From Candidatus Sulfotelmatobacter sp. (GTDB lineage Bacteria > Acidobacteriota > Terriglobia > Terriglobales > SbA1), in contig JASLEQ010000183.1 in NCBI GenBank assembly GCA_030151135.1, forward strand, positions 1-5,245: a DNA stretch of 5,245 nucleotides, in the 5' to 3' direction. Positions 1 through 5,240 of the stretch are shown piece after piece. A program made the position numbers and the translations under genes. Under the pieces are notes generated by a model, which was not told the origin of the DNA, made no database searches, and saw nothing but the letters and a program-made list of their open reading frames with translations. Every line of letters begins with the position of its first letter. Position 1 is the stretch's first letter.

Positions 1-264
1 CTGGCCGTCCCAACGCCGCACTTTGATGATCAGATCCTTGTTTTGATGTGGCGCCGGGTCAACGCCCAGGCTGAATCGCGTTACCTCCAGTTGCAAGACG
101 CCATCATGAACGAACGTGCGAACCCGAGCGGTTACATCAACCCGGTTTCCCGGAACTCCCCACTCGGCGCGCACCAATTCGCCGCCTTGTGCCTTTGCTG
201 AGGCTCCAAACACACTGACGCAGGATAGAATTGCCAACGCATAAATCAGCCGACCAAAACGCAT
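1..264 (-). CDS. Secreted DUF3395-like protein (N-terminal part, runs off window)
   Basis: This frame is open from an ATG at 264 to the left edge, giving 88 codons without a stop, so only the N-terminus is present. A good Shine-Dalgarno (GGAGGGG) ends 3 bases before the ATG and fixes the start. Residues 1-25 form a typical Sec signal peptide: a short basic n-region (MRFGR), a hydrophobic core (LIYALAILSCVSVFG) and an AKA-Q cleavage site after Ala25. The mature part shows the pattern RAEWGVPGNRVDVTARVR, then a hydrophobic strand, then DPAPHQNKDLIIKVR. From memory this resembles the DUF3395 domain found at the C-terminus of DnaJC11 and in stand-alone secreted proteins of Acidobacteriota and Verrucomicrobiota (DVT..L motif, DP..g..K.L.v.Y). 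The function of that domain is unknown. It would be exported to the periplasm or envelope. The coding call is fairly secure; the family name is tentative. Confidence 0.75.
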   Translation of the reverse strand, partial: MRFGRLIYALAILSCVSVFGASAKAQGGELVRAEWGVPGNRVDVTARVRTFVHDGVLQLEVTRFSLGVDPAPHQNKDLIIKVRRWDGQ

Positions 265-438
265 GTGTCCCCTCCAGATTGCTTTCAGCAGAATCATAGG
301 GGCCGCGGCCCTGCAGCGACACCGTACCGAAGTACAGCAACCACCGTTCCTGGAGGTCGACAATTCGTTCATCAGACAAGGTATCTCCTCATTCAACAAC
401 GGCGGTGCAAACCATTTTGTGCCCCATCGACTCTAAAG
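265..438. promoter_or_regulatory. Divergent intergenic region between the secreted-protein gene and the membrane 'recombinase' gene
   Basis: This 174-bp gap separates two divergently transcribed genes, so it should contain both promoters. On the minus strand a TATGAT box (298-293) lies 28 bases before the ATG at 264, a reasonable -10, but I find no good -35 at the expected distance. On the plus strand I see no convincing promoter or Shine-Dalgarno. A GTG at 265 would extend the plus-strand gene through this whole gap. The resulting 58 extra residues look random and would overlap the neighbour's ribosome-binding site, so I treat the gap as non-coding. Confidence 0.5.
300..311. repeat. Perfect 12-bp palindrome GGGCCGCGGCCC
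   Basis: A 12-bp uninterrupted palindrome sits directly upstream of the TATGAT box of the leftward gene. A gapless GC palindrome suits a dimeric protein-binding site better than an RNA hairpin, because it has no loop. Its place in the -10/-35 spacer of the minus-strand gene would suit an operator. In DNA of this composition a 12-bp GC palindrome can also arise by chance. Confidence 0.3.
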
Positions 439-2382
439 ATGATTCCTTCTCGAGTTGAAGCTATGAATTCGGTCGCGTGCACTCCGTCGCCCGTCGATTT
501 CCCGTTGAGATTCGAGTTCGCCAGTCCGCGCGAGCGCGCGACCTGGATCTACGGACTTCTTCGGGAGATCCTCGACATCCCCACGGACCGACGCACCCAA
601 CGTGTTGCGCAAATCACCGCCGCCATTGATGCTCACCCCCACCGTGACGAGATTCGGGCCACTTTTCGAGATTTCTGGTCGCACCACTCCTATGTTCGTG
701 TGATTTCCGAAGCCGGCCTTCCTGATGAGATATTCCTGCTCCGCGAACTTTATGTGCGCGCCGCAAAACGCTTCATCCCGGAAGATGAGGTCAAGGGGGA
801 CCTCTATGTTCTCTTGGATTCCCTCGGGCTGCGCGAACCCGATGCCGCCTGGATTGCCTCTTTACCCGATGACGTGGTCGCGTGGTGGTCCGACATATTC
901 CGTTTGTCTCTCCCCTCGATGCTGGCATCCTGCAAAATTCTCGCTCTACGAGCTACGAACATTGCCCTCTCGCGGGACATGATCATTCTCGCCAGCGATG
1001 ACGACATTACGAAGTCCAGTTTCTTCCACCTCCCTTCGCTGGTGGAACGTGTTGTACTTCATCCGGAGGACATTCTTCTTTGGGAACGGCAGCGCGACGC
1101 CTGCACTGCTCAACTGCGCGAGTTCAACGAACGGCTGGAAAAAGAAGGAACATCCGCTGGATTGATCTTCCGTCTACGCCTGCTCCGGTCGTTTTTGTGG
1201 AGAATCGATCAGGTCCTCAACCTGCGCAAACCTGGCGCGGATGGCCGCAAATTTGCAGCTCTGCTGATTCATGGCTTCGCCTCTCAGCGGCGCATGGCCA
1301 AAGTTGTCAGTACTACGTTCCGCCGGCTCGCTCGCAGCCTGGTCGAAAAGACCGGACGCGTCGGTGTTCACTACATCGCCGAAAATGCCCGCCGCTGGCG
1401 CGTCATGGGCGCAGGGGCCATTATGGCCGGCGTCATCACCTGCTTCACCGCTCTGGTCAAGTACACCATCTCTGCCAGGATCGTCCACGCACCATTTCTG
1501 GTCGCCCTTGGCCATTCTCTGAACTACGCGGTCAGCTTCCTCCTCATGCAAGCCGGAGGCTTTCTGCTGTCCTCAAAAATGCCGGCAGCCACCGCCGCCA
1601 CTCTGGTCGACGCCATGGAAGATCCCGCCAAAGATCACATGGCCAGCTTGCGTGCCATCTCCCAAACCCAAGTCATCGTCACACTAGGAAACCTGCTCGG
1701 CGCGATTCCCGTATCCATGCTCATGGATCGCGTCTGGCATCTCGCTTCGGGGCATCCATTTCTGACTCAAGCCGAGGCGGTTCACGGTGTTCACATGGTG
1801 ATACCGCACCAATCGCCAACCATCGCCTTTGCGATCGTCACTGGAGTCCTGCTCTGGATCGCATCACTTGCGACCGGCTGGACCGCAAATTACATCGCAG
1901 TCACGAAAATGGAAACTGCCATCTCCCACAGCCTTCGTCTTCGCCATCGTCTGGGGCTGCAGCGCACCGCTCGGCTCGCGGAGTGGGTGAAGCATCACGC
2001 TCCAGGCTCCGTGGGATACATCGTCCTCGGCTTCCTCTTGGGAACGGTGCCGATCCTCGTGTCCCTCTTCGGAATTCCTCTTGAGGTCCGTCACGTCACA
2101 CTTCAGGCCGCCAGCCTCGGGTACGCCCTCGATGCAATGTTGTTCTACGGCGGTTTGAGCCATCGCGAAATTGTCTATTCCTTGCTCGGAATCCTCTGCA
2201 TCGGAGTCCTCAATATCGCGACTTCATTTGTCTTGAGTTTTCTGCTCGCAGTGCGCGCGCGTGACGTGAAGGAAGAAAAGGCCCGCACCTTTTTGAAAGA
2301 AGTGGCCCGCGAATTCCTGACGAACCCCGGCTCTTTTATCCTTCCAACCCAGACGAAAACCGCAGAAAGTAAGGTTACCTAG
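439..2382 (+). CDS. PF10136 'site-specific recombinase' family (Gcr-like) multi-pass membrane protein
   Basis: A protein of 647 residues from the ATG at 439, close to the usual family length as I recall it. The N-terminal half (about residues 1-315) is soluble and mostly helical. It contains the family-like stretch around 75-120 (FRDFWSHHSYVRVISEAGLP, then LLRELYVRAAKRFIP). The C-terminal half has about seven hydrophobic segments, near 322-343, 350-377, 410-428, 459-482, 523-546, 556-572 and 578-605. Diagnostic motifs are SLNYAVSFLLMQ (360-371) followed by KMPAATAATL (380-389), GWTANYIAVTKMETAISHS (480-498), and PLEVRHVTLQAASLGYAL (547-564). These match the family historically named after a gonococcal recombinase. 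I see neither a serine-recombinase active-site segment nor a tyrosine-recombinase R-H-R-Y set, so the activity implied by the name is doubtful; it is better described as an inner-membrane protein of unknown function. Start choice is uncertain: ATG 463 (residue 9) is equally possible, and neither has a clear Shine-Dalgarno. Confidence 0.88.
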   Translation: MIPSRVEAMNSVACTPSPVDFPLRFEFASPRERATWIYGLLREILDIPTDRRTQRVAQITAAIDAHPHRDEIRATFRDFWSHHSYVRVISEAGLPDEIFLLRELYVRAAKRFIPEDEVKGDLYVLLDSLGLREPDAAWIASLPDDVVAWWSDIFRLSLPSMLASCKILALRATNIALSRDMIILASDDDITKSSFFHLPSLVERVVLHPEDILLWERQRDACTAQLREFNERLEKEGTSAGLIFRLRLLRSFLWRIDQVLNLRKPGADGRKFAALLIHGFASQRRMAKVVSTTFRRLARSLVEKTGRVGVHYIAENARRWRVMGAGAIMAGVITCFTALVKYTISARIVHAPFLVALGHSLNYAVSFLLMQAGGFLLSSKMPAATAATLVDAMEDPAKDHMASLRAISQTQVIVTLGNLLGAIPVSMLMDRVWHLASGHPFLTQAEAVHGVHMVIPHQSPTIAFAIVTGVLLWIASLATGWTANYIAVTKMETAISHSLRLRHRLGLQRTARLAEWVKHHAPGSVGYIVLGFLLGTVPILVSLFGIPLEVRHVTLQAASLGYALDAMLFYGGLSHREIVYSLLGILCIGVLNIATSFVLSFLLAVRARDVKEEKARTFLKEVAREFLTNPGSFILPTQTKTAESKVT

Positions 2383-2520
2383 CGTCTTCCCGACGAAAAT
2401 GTTTCATCGCTGAGACCTCAAGTCACGTTAAGCGGAATGGTTAATCAGATTTTCCCAGCGATCTCTGCGGAAGCCTCGGCGCCCGCAGCGGTAAAGGCTT
2501 TTCTGCAAAACGAAGGCGAC
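2383..2520. other. Convergent intergenic region with overlapping alternative hairpins
   Basis: This 138-bp gap lies between two genes that end toward each other. It holds two overlapping inverted repeats. CTGCGG (2465-2470) pairs with CCGCAG (2483-2488) over a 12-base loop. AAGCCT (2471-2476) pairs with AGGCTT (2495-2500), which runs into TTTTC and could be a weak factor-independent terminator for the rightward gene. The two stems interleave, so only one can form at a time. No strong U-tract terminator is visible for either gene, and no open frame here looks coding. Confidence 0.35.
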
Positions 2521-3549
2521 CTAAACCTCCGCGACCCCCGTCTTAGCATGTTCCATCTCTTCAATCACGGCATCGGCAAATTGTGAAGTTCCGGCCTGAC
2601 CGCCGACGTCGCGGGTCAGTTTCTCCCGATGCCGGTATACGCGCTCCAGCGCATTTCTAATCTGCGTCGAGGCCTCATGCTCGCCCAGGTGCCGTACCAT
2701 CAACAACGCGGAGCGCAGCAGCGCAGTAGGGTTCGCCAGATTCTTGCCAGCGATATCCGGAGCCGATCCGTGCACCGCCTCAAAGATCGCGCATTCGTCG
2801 CCCAGATTCGCACTGGGCACGAATCCCAAACCTCCCACGAACGCCGCGCACAAATCCGAAAGAATGTCCCCGTACAGATTCTCCATCACCAGCATGTCGT
2901 ACTGGTACGGGTTCATTACCAACTGCATGCAAGTATTGTCGACAATGTGCTCGCCGTACGTAATCTGCGGATAATCCTTCGCCACTGCCCGCGCGCACCG
3001 CAGGAATAGGCCGTCCGACAACTTCATGATGTTGGCTTTGTGAATTGCGTGAATTTTCTTGCGCCCATTCTTGCGCGCATACTCGAAGGCGAACTTCGCA
3101 ATCCGAGTCGAAGCCTTCTCCGTCACGATCTTCAGGCTCTCGACAACGCCGGGCACCACTTCGTGCTCAAGTCCCGAATAGAGCCCCTCGGTATTTTCGC
3201 GAACAATAATCAGATCGACATCGGGATATCGCGTCGGAATATGCGGCAAATTCCGAATCGGCCGAAAGTTCGCATACAGCTCAAACTTCTTCCGCAGCGC
3301 GACGTTGATGCTCGGAAACCCGCCACCGACCGGCGTTGTCACGGGCCCTTTGAGTCCCACCCGCGTGCGCTCCAGGGACGCAATCAGATCTTTCGGAATG
3401 TACTCCCCGGTCTTCTCATACGCGTCCGCTCCAACCGCGAACGTCTCCCACTCAAACTTCACTCCAGTAGCTTCCAGAATGCGCACCACAGCATCGGTGA
3501 CCTCCGGACCAATGCCATCCCCGGGGATCAGCGTTACTTTATGACTCAT
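2521..3549 (-). CDS. icd: Isocitrate dehydrogenase, predicted NAD-dependent (short, eukaryotic IDH3-like type)
   Basis: A complete protein of 342 residues that converts isocitrate to 2-oxoglutarate and CO2 in the cytosolic TCA cycle. It opens with VTLIPGDGIGPEV (5-17). The substrate loop S80-I-N82-V-A-L-R86 is the isocitrate type; isopropylmalate dehydrogenases carry an ExxLLxxR pattern here instead. Other expected substrate residues are R96 (NFRPIR), R117 (VRENTEG), Y124 and K171 (IHKANIMK). Metal-binding aspartates are D204, D228 and D232, the last two within NLYGDILSD, the family signature. The cofactor loop reads HGSAPDIAG (260-268). Asp265-Ile266 replaces the Lys-Tyr of NADP-dependent E. 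coli Icd, which predicts NAD use. The ATG at 3549 has an AAGGA Shine-Dalgarno about 9 bases upstream. It lies 153 bp downstream of nrdR on the same strand and probably has its own promoter in that gap. Remaining alternatives such as homoisocitrate dehydrogenase are less likely. Confidence 0.95.
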   Translation of the reverse strand: MSHKVTLIPGDGIGPEVTDAVVRILEATGVKFEWETFAVGADAYEKTGEYIPKDLIASLERTRVGLKGPVTTPVGGGFPSINVALRKKFELYANFRPIRNLPHIPTRYPDVDLIIVRENTEGLYSGLEHEVVPGVVESLKIVTEKASTRIAKFAFEYARKNGRKKIHAIHKANIMKLSDGLFLRCARAVAKDYPQITYGEHIVDNTCMQLVMNPYQYDMLVMENLYGDILSDLCAAFVGGLGFVPSANLGDECAIFEAVHGSAPDIAGKNLANPTALLRSALLMVRHLGEHEASTQIRNALERVYRHREKLTRDVGGQAGTSQFADAVIEEMEHAKTGVAEV

Positions 3550-3630
3550 GAGATATGTTCCTTACTGAATTTATTTCTGAAAATGATGTCGGGGAAGGCG
3601 AGGATTTCAGCCGTCCATTCAAACTGTAAG

Positions 3631-3649
3631 TGAGTCGGAGTCCAACTCA
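3631..3649. promoter_or_regulatory. 19-bp near-perfect dyad upstream of isocitrate dehydrogenase (candidate operator)
   Basis: TGAGTCGGAGTCCAACTCA consists of two 9-base half-sites, TGAGTCGGA and TGAGTTGGA (read inward on each strand), around a central G, with one mismatched pair. After one further mismatch the next two base pairs outward also match. It lies 82-100 bp before the dehydrogenase ATG, in the nrdR-icd spacer. A weak promoter could overlap it on the minus strand: TTGGAC at 3645-3640 and TTGAAT at 3622-3617, 17 bp apart. This geometry fits a binding site for a homodimeric regulator. The transcript could instead fold it as an 8-bp stem with a 3-base loop, but no U-tract follows, so it is not a classical terminator of nrdR. 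Confidence 0.4.
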
Positions 3650-3698
3650 GTTCGTGCTTTCCACCTTGACTGAAAGTCGATCTACCGTTCGCAGCCGC

Positions 3699-3719
3699 CT
3701 GATCACTGACCGCTGACCG
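3699..3719. repeat. Three tandem heptads overlapping the nrdR stop codon
   Basis: On the plus strand CTGATCA, CTGACCG and CTGACCG follow one another without a gap; the last two are identical and the first differs at two positions. The array covers the final codons and TGA stop of nrdR. It may reflect replication slippage at the gene end, so the last three or four NrdR residues may vary between relatives. Confidence 0.4.
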
Positions 3720-4173
3720 TTTTCACCTTCACCAGATCCTTCAACTCGTTCATGAACTCTTTTACGTCCTTAAAGTCCAGATAGACCGACGCAAATCGTA
3801 CGTAGGCAACCTTGTCGTACCGCCGAAGCCGGTTCATGATGAGTTCGCCCAACTCGCTGGTCTTCCGCTCGCGCTCCGGAGACTCAATCACAAATGCCTC
3901 CGCTTCGTTTACGATCTGCTCCAGCTTCCCAATCGGCACCGGACGCTTTTCGCAGGCCCGCAGAAGCCCGTTGAGCACCTTCTGGCGGTCGAATTTCTCG
4001 CGGCGGCCATCCTTCTTCACCACCATATATGGGATCTCGTCGATCCGTTCATACGTGGTAAAGCGCTTGCCGCACTTCAGGCACTCGCGTCGCCGCCGGA
4101 TTGAGTCGGCTTCCTTGCTCTCACGCGAGTCCACAACTTTGTCGTTCTCAAATCCGCAAAAAGGACATTTCAT
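3703..4173 (-). CDS. nrdR: Transcriptional repressor NrdR
   Basis: A complete NrdR of 156 residues, the usual length. NrdR senses ATP/dATP and represses ribonucleotide reductase operons by binding NrdR boxes. The N-terminal zinc ribbon has its four cysteines at C3, C6 (MKCPFC), C31 and C34 (ECLKCGKRF). The segment VVDSRESKEADSIRRRREC (13-31) is the family-typical basic DNA-contact region. The ATP-cone spans about 49-139, beginning PYMVVKKDGRREKFDRQK (48-65) and including FVIESPERERKTSELGELIM and the VAYVRFASVYLDF end (122-134). The frame is open upstream to 4374, but NrdR proteins start at the MxCPxC motif, so ATG 4173 is chosen although no clear Shine-Dalgarno precedes it. The last residues after ELKDLV are unconserved. 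No NrdR box is visible in the window, so its targets lie elsewhere. It is followed by icd after 153 bp. Confidence 0.97.
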   Translation of the reverse strand: MKCPFCGFENDKVVDSRESKEADSIRRRRECLKCGKRFTTYERIDEIPYMVVKKDGRREKFDRQKVLNGLLRACEKRPVPIGKLEQIVNEAEAFVIESPERERKTSELGELIMNRLRRYDKVAYVRFASVYLDFKDVKEFMNELKDLVKVKTVSGQ

Positions 4174-4227
4174 GGCGCTGTTCGGCCAGAAGGGAAGCGC
4201 GCCTGCGCTCACCAGCCGGATAACGAA

Positions 4228-4236
4228 ATTGTAACA
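4228..4236 (-). promoter_or_regulatory. Candidate extended -10 of the nrdR promoter
   Basis: Read on the minus strand, TGTTACAAT gives TACAAT (5 of 6 to TATAAT) preceded by the TG of an extended -10, which can compensate for a poor -35. I see no good -35 at 16-18 bp. Transcription would begin near 4221, leaving a leader of about 48 bases before the nrdR ATG. An 8-bp palindrome GTTGCAAC (4237-4244) sits immediately upstream of the box, in the promoter spacer. Confidence 0.35.
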
Positions 4237-4344
4237 GTTGCAACGGTTTCCAAAGATTGCCAGCGAGGTACCGGATTTGCCGCCAGCGATCAGAGTTCGG
4301 GTCTCGCGTAAGACTTGGAGGTCAGCCTGAGTTAGGGCCAAAGT

Positions 4345-4384
4345 AAACCGGCGCTTGCACCCCCTGCGGTGCAAGCGCCAGTTT
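4345..4384 (-). terminator. Strong hairpin terminator between the OB-fold gene and nrdR (possibly bidirectional)
   Basis: The perfect 12-bp arms GGCGCTTGCACC (4350-4361) and GGTGCAAGCGCC (4368-4379) enclose a 6-base loop. After one C/A mismatch (4349/4380), four more pairs form between 4345-4348 and 4381-4384. On the minus strand the stem is followed by GGTTTACTTT, on the plus strand by AGTTTTCC, so it could stop transcription in either direction. It lies downstream of the OB-fold gene and about 170 bp before nrdR, separating the two minus-strand units. It is the strongest secondary-structure signal in the window. Confidence 0.75.
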
Positions 4385-4391
4385 TCCTCAT

Positions 4392-4412
4392 GCCTTTCTG
4401 GTGACAGAAGGC
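4392..4412. other. Small hairpin with GTGA tetraloop
   Basis: On the plus strand GCCTTTCTG (4392-4400), loop GTGA, CAGAAGGC (4405-4412) folds into 8 base pairs with one bulged T. As plus-strand RNA the loop would be a GNRA tetraloop (GUGA); on the minus strand it reads UCAC. It lies only 7 bases beyond the large terminator hairpin, so a minus-strand transcript would fold this one first and then the terminator. No promoter or gene on the plus strand is evident for it. Confidence 0.4.
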
Positions 4413-4609
4413 TTGAAGCTTTCGACTCCGGCAGGGCACTCTCCCTCGAGCCCTACTGAATCTGCACCGCATTCTGCTTCAAGTCGCCTCGAAACTTGTC
4501 ATCGTGATGTCGATGAATTGTAAAAACGCCCATGCGGATAAATGTTTCATTGCCGGCCCAGAATTCGTGGTCCTGCGGGCTCCTCCGACAGATACACGGA
4601 TCCTGGCGC

Positions 4610-5203
4610 CTACGGCAACTCGTCCCCCTCGACATCGTACCCATAAGTTGCCGTAGGATTCGGGGCCGTTTTCGCTTTGGTCGGCTTCTTCGATGGATAA
4701 AGACGGCCCGGGCTAAAATGGCCGCGGTTCTCGACGTCGTAGTTCTTGGGTAACGGTGGAATCATCGCCGCTCCCCCTTCGATTTGACTGATACGGCTCA
4801 GAACGATCTCTGGACGTCCATCGTAGCTCTTGACGTTTCCGTGGATCTCGATCGTTCGTCCTGCCAGCCGCCGAACGTCGCCGACATCCTTAAGGTCGTG
4901 CGAGAAAACCACCACAGTAAACGGACAGGCCATCGCATCTTCACAGAAATCGAGGAAGTGAACTCCGTTCGCGCCCGCTTTCACTCTTAGAACTTTTCCA
5001 GTGATGCACTTCGTTTCGCCGATGTGCTGTCCTGCTTCGGGAGCTGGGATGCAGTCCGAAGCAAGCAAGCAAGGCTCGGGCAGAAACGCGAGCAGCACAA
5101 GATAGAACGATATCGAGGCGAACTTGGGAACTCGTCCTGCCGAACTTTGCGCCCTCGGTCCTGGATTCGCTGTACTTGCAACGGTGCGATTGTCGTTATG
5201 CAT
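4610..5203 (-). CDS. Exported OB-fold (nucleic-acid-binding-like) protein of unknown role
   Basis: A protein of 197 residues. Residues 1-28 are polar, followed by a hydrophobic segment (about 29-48, ASISFYLVLLAFLPEPCLLA) that looks like a long-n-region signal peptide or membrane anchor; Cys51 is not in a proper lipobox. Residues about 55-142 match the small beta-barrel seen in exported OB-fold proteins and next to YhcR-type nucleases. The stretches are AGQHIGETKCITGKVLRV (57-74), HFLDF (82-86), CPFTVVVF (93-100), LAGRTIEIHGNVKSYDGRPE (113-132) and IVLSRISQIE (133-142). No nuclease catalytic residues are evident, so it is probably a binding or structural module. A Pro/Lys-rich tail (149-197) begins PPLPKNYDVENRGHFSPG; I recall similar tails in acidobacterial homologues. 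ATG 5203 is the first in-frame start after a stop; no clear Shine-Dalgarno precedes it, and translation might start later. It is probably its own transcription unit, ended by the hairpin at 4345-4384. Confidence 0.8.
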   Translation of the reverse strand: MHNDNRTVASTANPGPRAQSSAGRVPKFASISFYLVLLAFLPEPCLLASDCIPAPEAGQHIGETKCITGKVLRVKAGANGVHFLDFCEDAMACPFTVVVFSHDLKDVGDVRRLAGRTIEIHGNVKSYDGRPEIVLSRISQIEGGAAMIPPLPKNYDVENRGHFSPGRLYPSKKPTKAKTAPNPTATYGYDVEGDELP

Positions 5204-5204
5204 G

Positions 5205-5240
5205 CACTGATTTTATGAACCTGAAGGGCGTGGATCAGTG
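5205..5240. promoter_or_regulatory. Inverted repeat abutting the OB-fold gene start
   Basis: CACTGAT (5205-5211) and ATCAGTG (5234-5240) are perfect 7-bp inverted arms 22 bases apart. On the minus strand the second arm ends one base before the ATG at 5203. Between the arms the minus strand carries TAAAAT (5215-5210), a plausible -10 that would put the transcript start at or next to the ATG, with no good -35. The repeat could be an operator over the promoter or, if transcription starts further upstream, a hairpin hiding the translation start. Confidence 0.35.

Larger units (their letters stand above)
4174..4609. other. 436-bp stretch without a confident gene
   Basis: From the nrdR side this holds the nrdR leader with an extended -10 (4174-4349), the large terminator hairpin (4345-4384), the small hairpin (4392-4412), and then about 200 bases with no assigned gene (4413-4609). 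Within the last part a minus-strand frame is open and ends at a TAG at 4453-4455. Its last 40 or so residues (HEFWAGNETFIRMG, then VFTIHRHHDDKFRGDL) look more protein-like than a random frame. It has no convincing start or ribosome-binding site and overlaps the end of the OB-fold gene in another frame, so I do not call it as a gene. Confidence 0.5.

Noticed and set aside
265..438. GTG start at 265 extending the membrane-protein gene by 58 residues
   Set aside because: The extra residues are low in hydrophobic pattern, rich in Arg, Gln and Thr, and do not resemble the family. The extension would cover the divergent promoter and the neighbour's Shine-Dalgarno.
1080..2084. 334-codon plus-strand open frame inside the membrane-protein gene
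   Set aside because: It is a shadow of the real frame: very rich in Arg, Ser, His and Pro, with no recognisable domain, while the overlapping frame has clear family motifs and membrane segments.
439..2382. Mobile element or integron suggested by the 'recombinase' family name
   Set aside because: No terminal inverted repeats, target duplications, attachment sites or cassette arrays flank the gene, and the protein lacks recombinase catalytic motifs.
3040..3633. 197-codon plus-strand open frame antisense to isocitrate dehydrogenase
   Set aside because: It is antisense to a highly conserved enzyme and its composition looks like a reverse-complement artefact.
3631..3649. The dyad as an NrdR box
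   Set aside because: NrdR boxes are AT-rich near-palindromes of the ACACWATATATWGTGT type; this element is GC-mixed and unrelated in sequence.
3812..4234. 140-codon plus-strand open frame antisense to nrdR
   Set aside because: Ser/Arg-rich mirror of the nrdR frame with no domain signal.
4174..4374. Upstream extension of nrdR to an ATG at 4374
   Set aside because: The NrdR family begins with the MxCPxC zinc ribbon; the upstream frame starts inside the terminator hairpin and has no family similarity.
4532..4753. 73-codon plus-strand open frame across the end of the OB-fold gene
   Set aside because: Antisense to the OB-fold C-terminus, no ribosome-binding site, Arg/Leu-rich and unlike a known protein.
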